From positions 1 to 17,526 of the forward strand of contig CALIXC010000142.1 in NCBI GenBank assembly GCA_938046755.1: a stretch of 17,526 nt of DNA, in the 5' to 3' direction. The notes beneath the pieces were generated by a model. The model worked only from the letters and a program-made list of their open reading frames with translations. It ran no database searches and was not told the origin of the DNA. The stretch comes from an uncultured Lautropia sp. Lineage in GTDB: Bacteria; Pseudomonadota; Gammaproteobacteria; Burkholderiales; Burkholderiaceae_E. The position numbers were made by a program, and so were the translations under genes. Below, in pieces: positions 8,024 through 15,044 of the stretch (its first letter is position 1; each line of letters begins with the position of its first letter).

Positions 8024-9070
8024 ATGTCCACCTCCATCCAAGACACCGCGCCCCTGAAGATCGGTCTCGTCTCGATCAGTGACCGTGCCAGCAGTGGCAC
8101 CTATCAGGATCTCGGCATCCCGGCCATGGCCGACTGGTTGGATAGGGCGCTCACCTCGCCTTGGCTGGGCAACAGCCGACTGATTCCGGATGAGCAGGAG
8201 GCCATCAGCCAGACCCTGTGCGAACTGGCGGACGACGTGGGCTGCCACCTGATCCTCACCACCGGCGGCACCGGCCCGGCACCCCGCGATGTCACGCCCG
8301 AGGCCACCCTGGCCGTGGCGGACCGCGAACTGCCCGGCTTCGGCGAGCAGATGCGTTCCATCAGCCTGAACTTCGTGCCCACCGCCATCCTGTCGCGGCA
8401 GACCGCCATCATCCGGGGCAATACGCTCATCATCAACCTGCCCGGGCAGCCCAAGTCTATCCGTGAGATCCTGGAAGGCGTGCGTGATCCGGAAAGCGGC
8501 GAGGTCCGCATCCCCGGCATCTTCGCAGCCGTCCCCTACTGCCTGGACCTGATCGGCGCCCCCTACATCGAGACCGATCCGGACGTCTGCCGCGCCTTTC
8601 GGCCCAAGTCGGCGGTTCGCCCGGCCGCGCCACCTGCCGCCCCCCAGACCGAGCGCCGGATGGATGCAGCCGCCACCCTGCCCACGGCCGAGCCTTCCCT
8701 GCCTGCACACCCGTCCGGCACCATCCCGGCTGAGCCGATGAGCGCGGCCTCCGATGCCGATCCTGCGCTGGCATCCGAGACCCCGGACAGCACCGACCCG
8801 ACGGCCATGCACGCCTATACCGGCCCCGGCGACGAGGCCGGCACCATGGGCAACCTCGAACCCATGCGCAGCACGGAAGACGTGCTCGATGAAGGCGCAG
8901 CGCCCACCGTGACGGCGACGGATGAAGCGCCCGCAGCCCCTGCCCGGCGGCCCCAGCCCGGCGGCCGCATCGAGCCCACCATCGGAACCACGGCCAATGC
9001 ACCTCACCCCACCGGCCAGCCCATCCAGCAACCCATTCCCGACGACTCCAGCCTGCCCGGACTGGGCTGA
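8024..9070 (+). CDS. mogA: Molybdopterin adenylyltransferase (MogA type) with long C-terminal tail
   Basis: MogA adenylylates molybdopterin before molybdate insertion in molybdenum-cofactor synthesis. Residues 1-196 form a complete MogA/MoaB domain: KIGLVSISDRASSGTYQD at 12-29, IPDEQ at 54-58 with likely catalytic D56, LTTGGTGPAPRDVTPEAT at 78-95 (nucleotide/pterin loop, D89), the LINLPGQPKSI substrate loop at 136-146, and AAVPYCLDLIGAPY at 168-181. E. coli MogA is 195 aa and ends here. The remaining 150 or so residues are Pro/Ala/Thr/Glu-rich, with no recognised fold, and look disordered. The tail keeps the local GC and codon style and is in frame with no sign of a frameshift. The gene begins 114 bp after darP. 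Confidence 0.9.
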   Translation: MSTSIQDTAPLKIGLVSISDRASSGTYQDLGIPAMADWLDRALTSPWLGNSRLIPDEQEAISQTLCELADDVGCHLILTTGGTGPAPRDVTPEATLAVADRELPGFGEQMRSISLNFVPTAILSRQTAIIRGNTLIINLPGQPKSIREILEGVRDPESGEVRIPGIFAAVPYCLDLIGAPYIETDPDVCRAFRPKSAVRPAAPPAAPQTERRMDAAATLPTAEPSLPAHPSGTIPAEPMSAASDADPALASETPDSTDPTAMHAYTGPGDEAGTMGNLEPMRSTEDVLDEGAAPTVTATDEAPAAPARRPQPGGRIEPTIGTTANAPHPTGQPIQQPIPDDSSLPGLG

Positions 9071-9090
9071 TCAGTTGCGCCCCCTGAAGG

Positions 9091-9118
9091 CCCGCCCGGC
9101 ACTCAAGACCGGGCGCGG
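9091..9118. terminator. Hairpin between convergent mogA and relA
   Basis: A 7-bp GC stem (CGCCCGG at 9093-9099, CCGGGCG at 9109-9115) with a 9-nt loop can extend by two pairs across one bulge. It lies in the 104-bp gap between two converging genes. No T-run flanks it on either strand, so function as a bidirectional terminator is inferred from position. Confidence 0.4.
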
Positions 9119-9174
9119 GCGGCGCCCATCCCCAAGGCGGACTTCCACGCTCGACGTCCAGGGCTCACCGACGC

Positions 9175-11604
9175 CTAGGCCCGCCGGCAGCCCATCACCC
9201 CCGGAATCTGCCGGATCGCATTGCGCAGCTTGTCCAGAACCTCGGCCGACGGCACCTCCAGCACCAGCGTGAAGCGCGCCAGCTCCTTCGCGGTCTGGCT
9301 CTGCACCGACAGCAACGGGCACTGCTCGCGCGCCAGCATGTCCAGGACATCGCGCAACAGGCCCGAACGGGCCTCGGCCGTCACCACCACCCCGGCCGAA
9401 TAGCGCCGGGGCTTGAGCTGCCCGCCCTTGGTCTTCACGGGCTTCTGCCAGTCGTCTCCCCATGAGACCGCCAGTTCCCGTTCGGGCGCCCGCTCGCGCA
9501 GCGCGGCCAGCGCCGGGCACCCCTTGCGATGCACCGACACCCCGCGTCCCCGGGTCACGAAACCACTGATCTCGTCGGGCGGCACCGGATGGCAGCAACC
9601 GGCCAGATGGGTCATCAGGAAATCCACCCCCATCACCAGCACCGCGTTCGACCCGGGCGCCGCCGACTTGCGCATCTCCGGCGCCGCTGGCGGTGCCGGC
9701 GCGGGGGGTGGCAGCACCACCGGCTCATTGCGGATCGCCGCCTCCAGCGCCCTTGCTCCCACCTCCTCGCGCGCCACGGCCGCGAACAGCGCCTGCGTCG
9801 ACGGATACTTCAGCCGTTCGGCCAGCACCTCCAGCGACTGCCCCGTGCGTCCCTCACGGGCCAGCGCCTTCTCCACCCGCTCACGCCCGGCCAGCTGCTC
9901 TTCACCACGCGCCTGCGCGTTGAACCACTGCCGAACCTTCTGCCGGGCCCGGTTGCTGCGCACAAAGCCCAGCGACGGGTTCAGCCAGTCACGCGAGGGC
10001 CCCGGTTCGTCCATGCCCACCCGGGCCTGGACGATCTCCACCACCTGTCCATTGGCCAGCGGCGTGTTCAGCGGCAGCATCCGCCCGTCCACCCGGGCAC
10101 CCCGGCAGCGATGCCCCAGCGACGTATGCACGTGATAGGCAAAATCCACGGCCGTGGAGCCCATCGGCAGCTCGATCACCCGTCCCTGCGGCGTCATCGC
10201 AAAGATCACGGAATCATCAGCCGTACTGGTTTCCTCGCCCGCAATCCGCTCGCCCTGATCATGCTGCCAGGCCAGCAGCTGCCGCAGCCACGAGATGCGC
10301 GCCTGCCCGTCCAGCGACGGCACCACCACCTTGCCGCCCCCAGGGGCGCTCTTTTCCTTGTAGCGCCAGTGTGCCGCCAGCCCGTACTCGGCCGCCTCAT
10401 GCATCGCCCGCGTGCGGATCTGCACCTCCATCGGCCGGCCATCGTCGGCCATCACCACCGTGTGCAGCGACTGGTAGCCATTGGGTTTCGGATCGGCAAT
10501 GTAGTCGTCCAGCTCATCCATCTCCGGCACCCAGCGCTGATGCACCAGGTCCAGCGTCGCATAGCAGTCGGCCAGCGTCTCCACCATCACCCGCAGCGCC
10601 CGCAGGTCATGCAGCTTCTCCAGGCTCAGATGCTTGGCCCGCAACTTGTTATGGATGCTATACAGATGCTTCGAGCGCCCCTTCACCTGCGCCTGGATGC
10701 CGTGCTCGGCCAGCAACGCCGACAGCTCGGCCGTCGCATTCGCCACGAAGGCATCCCGTTCCGGACGCTTGCTGTCCAGCGCCCGCGCCAGCTCCCGGTA
10801 GCGCACCGGCTCCAGACAGCGGAACGCCAGATCCTCCATCTCCCACTTGATGCGGTACAGCCCCAGACGGTTGGCCAGCGGCGCCAGCACCTGCATCGCC
10901 TCCCGCGCCAACCCCAGCACATCGGCTTCCGACACCGGAGCCACCGGCACACCCGGCTCGATGAGCCCCTCGGCCAGAGATGACCCCTGGCCCTCGGCAT
11001 CATCCCCAGCCCCCCGATGCGCCGCCACATGGCGCAGCGATTGCAGGGCCGACGCCAGCCGCACCATCACCACCCGCACGTCCCGCGCCATGGCCAGCGT
11101 CATGCGGCGCAACACCTCCGGCTGCGACTGCCCCGGCGCCCCCTGGCTGCCGATCAGGGCCGAGAACGACAGGGACATCAGACGCTGGCAGTTGGCTAGC
11201 AGCGTGCCCAGGTAAGCGCCCATCTCCTCGCCCAGCTGCACATCCAGTTCCGTCTGGTCCGGCCAGGGATCACTGCACACCAGCAACCCAAGTACCCGGG
11301 TGATCGGATCCGCACCCTGCAGCTCCAGGACCGCCGCCAGCCCCCGTCCGTGCGCCAGCCTCGACTCGCCCAGCGCCCCATGACCGCTTACCCGCCAAAG
11401 GCCGTCACCGTGAGCCGCCAGCCAAGCTGCCGCCCAGACCAGCATCTGCTGTGGCCCCGACAGCATGGACCGTGCACCGGCCACCTCATCCACCGGCCCC
11501 ACCCCATCCCCCGCGGCGTCCAGCATGCCGTCCTCGGGCATACCCTCATTCTCCAGGGGCACGCCCCCCAGCCTGCCCACCCGTCCGTTCTGCTCACCCG
11601 ACAT
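9175..11604 (-). CDS. relA: GTP pyrophosphokinase RelA, (p)ppGpp synthetase
   Basis: Makes (p)ppGpp from ATP and GTP/GDP on stalled ribosomes in the stringent response. The product is 809 aa from the ATG at 11604, which has GGGAG upstream; an earlier in-frame ATG at 11670 lacks such a site. Domains in order: a degenerate hydrolase-like region (about 44-200) with no HDxxED metal motif; the synthetase (about 240-420) with GRSKHLYSIHNK at 309-320, LHDLRALRV at 331-339, and the ELDD (EXDD) motif at 364-367 typical of monofunctional RelA; YQSLHT and EVQIRT; TGS at about 465-526; a helical region; a Pro/Ala linker; the zinc-finger-like CCH (670-672) with H692 and C696; and a C-terminal ACT/RRM domain at about 735-807. 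A bifunctional SpoT-type gene would be expected elsewhere in the genome. Confidence 0.95.
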   Translation of the reverse strand: MSGEQNGRVGRLGGVPLENEGMPEDGMLDAAGDGVGPVDEVAGARSMLSGPQQMLVWAAAWLAAHGDGLWRVSGHGALGESRLAHGRGLAAVLELQGADPITRVLGLLVCSDPWPDQTELDVQLGEEMGAYLGTLLANCQRLMSLSFSALIGSQGAPGQSQPEVLRRMTLAMARDVRVVMVRLASALQSLRHVAAHRGAGDDAEGQGSSLAEGLIEPGVPVAPVSEADVLGLAREAMQVLAPLANRLGLYRIKWEMEDLAFRCLEPVRYRELARALDSKRPERDAFVANATAELSALLAEHGIQAQVKGRSKHLYSIHNKLRAKHLSLEKLHDLRALRVMVETLADCYATLDLVHQRWVPEMDELDDYIADPKPNGYQSLHTVVMADDGRPMEVQIRTRAMHEAAEYGLAAHWRYKEKSAPGGGKVVVPSLDGQARISWLRQLLAWQHDQGERIAGEETSTADDSVIFAMTPQGRVIELPMGSTAVDFAYHVHTSLGHRCRGARVDGRMLPLNTPLANGQVVEIVQARVGMDEPGPSRDWLNPSLGFVRSNRARQKVRQWFNAQARGEEQLAGRERVEKALAREGRTGQSLEVLAERLKYPSTQALFAAVAREEVGARALEAAIRNEPVVLPPPAPAPPAAPEMRKSAAPGSNAVLVMGVDFLMTHLAGCCHPVPPDEISGFVTRGRGVSVHRKGCPALAALRERAPERELAVSWGDDWQKPVKTKGGQLKPRRYSAGVVVTAEARSGLLRDVLDMLAREQCPLLSVQSQTAKELARFTLVLEVPSAEVLDKLRNAIRQIPGVMGCRRA

Positions 11605-11997
11605 CCTGGCTCCCTCATCCCGCACCAACTGCCGATGCCACACCCACCGGCATGTCGTCTGCCAGCACACTGTCCGGAGATGTTACGTCATAACCCGCAG
11701 GACGGTGGCCGACACGCATGCGGGCATGGGGCCCTCCAGTCCAGTCCGCCCCCTGCCGTAGCAACAGGATGCAACGCAATGCCAACCTGCAGCGACAACG
11801 TAAACACCCACCGCTTCGCGCAAAGTTTGTCACATCCACTGACAGGAACGGCACTCCACCCCCTATCGTGCTAACAAGACAGTGCAACAAATATCATTCC
11901 GCCAACATTGGCGTGGACAAAGCGTGCAGTATGTCCTTAGGGGCTTTTTTTCTTTCTGATGGAATACCCGACACCTAGACGACCATCCCATCCGTCC
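11605..11997. promoter_or_regulatory. relA/regulator divergent intergenic region with three palindromes
   Basis: This 393-bp gap holds no convincing gene. Three inverted repeats stand out: GTTA-CGTCA-TAAC (11682-11694, about 80 bp from the relA start), TGTCA-N7-TGACA (11828-11844), and CGCCAA-CA-TTGGCG (11900-11913, about 85 bp before the downstream regulator). A 7-T run at about 11945-11951 follows GGGGC. No promoter with good -35 and -10 boxes is obvious for either gene. The repeats are candidate operators only. Confidence 0.35.
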
Positions 11998-13329
11998 ATG
12001 AGCAACAAGCACCTTATGATCGTGGAACTCTCGCCCGAACATGCCATCGGGCTGCAGAACTCCCCGCTGGCGAGAGACGCCCTGCTGATCCAAGGTATCA
12101 AGAAAGCCATCGTCAAGCTGCACAGCACCGAAGTCGACGTCATCGTGCTCGACTTCGGCACGCACGGTGGCCCCAGCCAAGCCAACTCCCCCGTCGACGC
12201 CTGTCGCCAGCTGACCGCGGCCAGCCCCAACGCCAAGATCATCGCCATCGGCGCCACTGACGACTACCTGGCCGGCCAGCTGCTGCTGCCCAACGTCTAC
12301 GACGTGCTGGCCTACCCGTCCGACACCCAGGCCCTGCCCTATGCCGTGCAGCGTGCCCGCCGCCTGCAGCAGATCCGCCTGCACAACATCAGCCTCACCA
12401 AGGTCCGCCCGCTCAACGAGCTGATCCCGGGCCTGATGAGCAGCGACGCCGCCGTGCGCCGCGTCGTCAAGCGCGCCCGCCGTCTGCTCGGCCACAACCT
12501 GCGCATCCTGATCCAGGGCGAACCCGGCACCGGTCGCAAGACCCTGGCCCACTATTTTGCCCAGTACAACGGCCAGCGCCCCGGCACCGACAGCGCCCAG
12601 CTGCCGGCCGTGCCGATGCCCCCCATCGTCAGCTGCAATCGCTACACCCGCGGCATCGACATCGAGGTCGCCTTCCGCAAGGCTGTCACCGAATACCAGG
12701 GCACAGGCCAGCCCATCGTCATCCTGGAAAACGTCGAGCAGCTCGACCCCACCACCCAGACCGAGCTGCTGTACCTGATCCACAACAGCGAGACGCGCTG
12801 GAAGGATGTCAACACGCTGCCGCAGATCATCAGCATCGCCAGTCCGTCGCTGGGCAACCGTATCGTCGAGGGGCAGTTCCGCCGTGACCTGTACGATCGT
12901 CTGGGCCAGGTGCACCTGTGCCTGCCGGCACTGCGCCAGCGTGGCGACGACGCCCGCGAACTGGCCCAATGGCTGCTGAACCAGGCCCACCAGGAGAATC
13001 CCGACAAGCCCCGCATGGTGCTCTCGGACGACGCCCTCGTGGCCATCAGCCGCTACACCTGGCACGGCAACATCACCGAGCTGCGCAACGTCATCCAGCA
13101 GGCCATACTCACCACCGACGGCGTCGTCATCCAAGCGTCCGACCTGGCACTGCCTGCCAACGAGACCCTGCCACCGGTCACCATCAAGCATGCCCGCGAC
13201 GAAGCCGAACGCGATGCCATCATGCGCGCCCTGAAGGACGCCAACGACAACATTGCCAAGGCCGCCATCACCCTGGGCGTCAGCCGCCCCACGCTCTACG
13301 ATCTGTTGGCCAAGCACCACATGCGCTGA
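11998..13329 (+). CDS. Response-regulator/AAA+/Fis-HTH regulator lacking GAFTGA
   Basis: The product is 443 aa, laid out like an NtrC/PrsR-type enhancer-binding protein. A receiver-like domain (about 5-120) has a possible phosphoacceptor D52 in VIVLDF. An AAA+ domain (about 145-380) and a Fis-type helix-turn-helix (about 403-441) follow; the segment GVSRPTLYDLLAKH resembles PrsR-type ends. Walker A is GEPGTGRKT (174-182). Walker B, normally LDE, reads VILENVEQLD (241-250). The segment that should carry ELFGHxxGAFTGA after the INC-like VSCN (211-214) is missing. The arginine-finger region FRRDLYDRL (294-302) and WHGNITELRNVI (355-366) are kept. The protein probably binds DNA but may not activate sigma-54. 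The start at 11998 removes 13 residues of unlike composition; no clear ribosome-binding site is seen. Its target may be the adjacent transglycosylase or pilus genes, by position only. Confidence 0.82.
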   Translation: MSNKHLMIVELSPEHAIGLQNSPLARDALLIQGIKKAIVKLHSTEVDVIVLDFGTHGGPSQANSPVDACRQLTAASPNAKIIAIGATDDYLAGQLLLPNVYDVLAYPSDTQALPYAVQRARRLQQIRLHNISLTKVRPLNELIPGLMSSDAAVRRVVKRARRLLGHNLRILIQGEPGTGRKTLAHYFAQYNGQRPGTDSAQLPAVPMPPIVSCNRYTRGIDIEVAFRKAVTEYQGTGQPIVILENVEQLDPTTQTELLYLIHNSETRWKDVNTLPQIISIASPSLGNRIVEGQFRRDLYDRLGQVHLCLPALRQRGDDARELAQWLLNQAHQENPDKPRMVLSDDALVAISRYTWHGNITELRNVIQQAILTTDGVVIQASDLALPANETLPPVTIKHARDEAERDAIMRALKDANDNIAKAAITLGVSRPTLYDLLAKHHMR

Positions 13330-13344
13330 GAACCGACAGCAGCC

Positions 13345-13387
13345 CCGGGGCCCGGCCCCGGCTTTCGCCTGTCCAGGTCCCCCTGGA
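13345..13387 (+). other. Two consecutive hairpins after the regulator gene
   Basis: Hairpin A is CCGGGG-CCCGG-CCCCGG (13345-13361), starting 15 bases after the regulator stop and followed by CTTTCG. Hairpin B is TCCAGG-TCCC-CCTGGA (13372-13387). Both stems are perfect and 6 bp long. Neither has a U-tract; they may shape the 3' end of the regulator mRNA. Confidence 0.4.
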
Positions 13388-13401
13388 ACCGGGTACTGCG
13401 G

Positions 13402-13431
13402 TAAAATATAGGGGTACGGTACACCGTCCCC
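13402..13431 (+). promoter_or_regulatory. Possible -10 box and leader hairpin before the transglycosylase gene
   Basis: TAAAAT at 13402-13407 is a good -10 match in an AT patch, but no TTGACA-like box lies 16-18 bp upstream. It is followed by a stem GGGG(T)ACGG-TACA-CCGTCCCC at 13411-13431 with one bulged T. A transcript starting here would carry a roughly 115-nt leader into the TTG start at 13530. Confidence 0.3.
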
Positions 13432-13441
13432 CATCCGACGG

Positions 13442-13480
13442 ACGGTGCAGCCTGATGGCTGCACCGTTCTGTTGTTTCCG
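13442..13480 (+). terminator. Intrinsic terminator upstream of the transglycosylase gene
   Basis: An 11-bp perfect stem (ACGGTGCAGCC, loop TGAT, GGCTGCACCGT; 13442-13467) is followed by the U-rich run TCTGTTGTTTCC. This is a good rho-independent terminator on the plus strand. It lies 113 bp after the regulator stop and 50 bp before the next Shine-Dalgarno. It could end the regulator transcript or act as an attenuator in the leader of the downstream gene. Confidence 0.7.
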
Positions 13481-13505
13481 TGCCCGGGTGGTGTTCCTTC
13501 GGGCA
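13481..13505 (+). other. Hairpin just upstream of the transglycosylase ribosome-binding site
   Basis: TGCCCG (13481-13486) and CGGGCA (13500-13505) form a 6-bp stem with a 13-nt loop, 12 bases before the Shine-Dalgarno. It does not mask the ribosome-binding site, but it is the fifth hairpin in this 200-bp gap. Confidence 0.35.
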
Positions 13506-13517
13506 GTGTCTCACTCC

Positions 13518-13532
13518 AGAGGTGATTCCTTG
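13518..13532 (+). promoter_or_regulatory. Ribosome-binding site that fixes a TTG start
   Basis: AGAGGTGA at 13518-13525 is an excellent Shine-Dalgarno, followed after TTCC by TTG at 13530. No ATG in this frame gives a sensible signal peptide nearby. The next ATG upstream in frame, about 25 codons earlier, would begin inside the terminator stem and place a long non-signal segment first. Confidence 0.8.
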
Positions 13533-14894
13533 GCTGCGCACCCCAAACGGACTCCCTTCAGCGCCCGACATCTGCTGGGCTCCACACTCCTGCTGCTGTC
13601 CGCCTCCGCCACCGCTCAGACCGGTGGCCCCATCGGCGGCCCGGTCGGCGCCCCCACCGGAGCCAATGGTGCCTCCGGCAGCAGCTACTACCAGGGCAGC
13701 CGCGGCGCGCTGGCCTCGCCCAATGGCAACTGGTCTTCGGGCCGTGCCGGGCGCGGTGCCTACGGCATGGACCGCCGCAACCAGTCCTACAACACCTACC
13801 GGGCCACCGGCTACGAAGTCCAGCCCCAGATCCGCAACGTTCCCGGCCAGGCCCAGCCCAGCGCCGCGCTGCAGAAGAAGGTTCGCCCCGGCCAGGAAGA
13901 TGCCACCCGACGCGTGGCGGGCAACACTCGCCGCAGCATTGATGAACCCATCGACCTGTCCTCGCTCACCAAGAAGGTGGCGCGCAAGGAAGTCAGCGCC
14001 ATCGAGCACTACCGCGACATGGTGCAGCAGGGCATGATGGCCGAGTCCGGCCTCTCCGGCCGTCCGGACTATGGCCGTGCCCAAGCACTGTACTGCGAGG
14101 CAGCCCGCGGCGGTTACCCCGATGCCATGGTACGCCTAGGCTGGATCTACGAGGAAGGCAAAGGCGTTCCCAAGAACGCCGACATGGCCGCCACGCTCTT
14201 CCAGCGTGCGGCCCGCTTCGGCAGCGACATCGCCCAGGACCTCACCCAGCGCTACAAGATGAGCAAGGAAGTGCTGCCCCCTTGCGTCAAGGGCAGCATC
14301 GTCGAGAAAGGCTCTGCCGAGCGATCGGCCAGCGTCACCGAACTGGCCGCGCTCAGCAACCATGCCGCACGCAGCCGCAACCCGGTGGCTGGTGCTGCAC
14401 GCACCAAGATCGTCAACCACGTCATCGCCGAGGCTCGCAAGTACAAGCTCGATCCTCGCCTAGTGTTGGCCGTGATGTCCACTGAATCCGCGTTCAACCC
14501 CAATGCCCGTTCCGATCGCAACGCCTTCGGGCTCATGCAGATCATCCCGGAAACGGCTGAGCGCTTCGGCGTCACCGACATCATGGATCCGGTGCAGAAC
14601 ATCCGGGGCGGCATGGCCTACCTGCGCTGGCTGCTCAACTACTACCGGGGTGATGTGAGCCTGGTGCTGGCCGCCTACAACGCCGGCGAAGGTGCCGTCG
14701 ACCGCTACAACGGCGTGCCGCCCTATTCCGAGACGCTGGCCTACGTCCAGCGCATCCGGGCTGCCTATCCGTTCGACTTCCACCCCTACGATCCCAGCGC
14801 CACGGCCAGCAGCTCAATGTTCAAGGAAAAGGGAAAACCGAAGGACACCACACTGTCAGCCAACCAGCCGGCCTCCCGTGACCGCAACAGCTGA
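13530..14894 (+). CDS. Secreted lytic transglycosylase with Sel1-like and SLT domains
   Basis: Likely cleaves peptidoglycan glycan strands in the periplasm, leaving 1,6-anhydro ends. The product is 454 aa from the TTG start. A signal peptide (residues 1-29, hydrophobic LLGSTLLLLSASATA, cleavage at ATA/QT) is followed by a low-complexity Gly/Ser/Asn-rich segment (about 30-80). Sel1-like helical repeats span about 178-245 (AQALYCEAARGGYPDAMVRL, GVPKNADMAATLFQRAA). The SLT family-1 domain spans about 297-415: MSTESAFNP with catalytic E319, GLMQI at 334-338, GGMAYLRWLL, and AYNAGEGAVDRYNG at 382-395. A Lys/Ser-rich tail ends the protein. Similar enzymes often sit beside envelope-spanning machines, so a role in opening the wall for the neighbouring Tad-type apparatus is plausible but inferred. 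The open frame upstream of 13530 overlaps the regulator gene and is not coding. Confidence 0.9.
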   Translation: MAAHPKRTPFSARHLLGSTLLLLSASATAQTGGPIGGPVGAPTGANGASGSSYYQGSRGALASPNGNWSSGRAGRGAYGMDRRNQSYNTYRATGYEVQPQIRNVPGQAQPSAALQKKVRPGQEDATRRVAGNTRRSIDEPIDLSSLTKKVARKEVSAIEHYRDMVQQGMMAESGLSGRPDYGRAQALYCEAARGGYPDAMVRLGWIYEEGKGVPKNADMAATLFQRAARFGSDIAQDLTQRYKMSKEVLPPCVKGSIVEKGSAERSASVTELAALSNHAARSRNPVAGAARTKIVNHVIAEARKYKLDPRLVLAVMSTESAFNPNARSDRNAFGLMQIIPETAERFGVTDIMDPVQNIRGGMAYLRWLLNYYRGDVSLVLAAYNAGEGAVDRYNGVPPYSETLAYVQRIRAAYPFDFHPYDPSATASSSMFKEKGKPKDTTLSANQPASRDRNS

Positions 14895-14915
14895 GATCGT
14901 CCAAGCTCGTTCCAG

Positions 14916-14938
14916 GGCCCGTGCAGGGACGGGCCTTT
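14916..14938 (+). terminator. Intrinsic terminator after the transglycosylase gene
   Basis: GGCCCGT (14916-14922), a 6-nt loop, ACGGGCC (14929-14935) and then TTT. It lies 21 bases after the stop codon. The U-tract is short but the stem is perfect. Confidence 0.65.
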
Positions 14939-14954
14939 CAGACCGCCTGACGCA

Positions 14955-14983
14955 ACAAGGCCCGCCTCCACGGCGGGCCTTGT
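14955..14983. terminator. Bidirectional 12-bp-stem terminator between convergent genes
   Basis: ACAAGGCCCGCC (14955-14966) pairs perfectly with GGCGGGCCTTGT (14972-14983) around the loop TCCAC. The A/T ends of the stem supply U residues at its 3' foot when read in either direction. Lying between converging genes, it probably ends both transcripts. Confidence 0.7.
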
Positions 14984-15044
14984 CGTTCATGACAGGACCT
15001 TGTCACGCGCTGGCATGGCCCCGAGCCGCGAACGCCCCGGGCGA

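Noticed and set aside
9529..10983. 484-codon plus-strand frame inside relA
   Set aside because: Composition is His/Arg/Pro-rich as expected for a shadow of relA; RelA motifs on the other strand are unambiguous.
11909..11923. Sigma-54-like box TGGCGTG-N4-AAGC before the regulator
   Set aside because: The GG/GC spacing fits, but the -12 part has AA in place of TT and the box overlaps the CGCCAA-CA-TTGGCG palindrome; too weak to call.
11940..11955. T-run after GGGGC as a terminator
   Set aside because: No adequate GC stem precedes the T-run and no gene ends nearby on the plus strand.
11718..11978. 86-codon plus-strand frame before the regulator
   Set aside because: No ribosome-binding site, no recognisable features, and it covers the palindromes likely to be regulatory.
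11863..13464. 533-codon minus-strand frame across the regulator gene
   Set aside because: The plus-strand frame has Walker A, a Fis-type helix-turn-helix and AAA+ motifs; the minus frame has none and runs through the terminator.
13402..13480. Stand-alone small RNA gene between TAAAAT and the terminator
   Set aside because: Possible, but without a -35 box or transcript data it cannot be separated from a leader or a 3' end; recorded as part of the leader finding.
12918..13529. Extending the transglycosylase upstream by 204 codons
   Set aside because: The extension overlaps the regulator in another frame, crosses an intrinsic terminator and would bury the signal peptide; the TTG with a strong Shine-Dalgarno explains the start.
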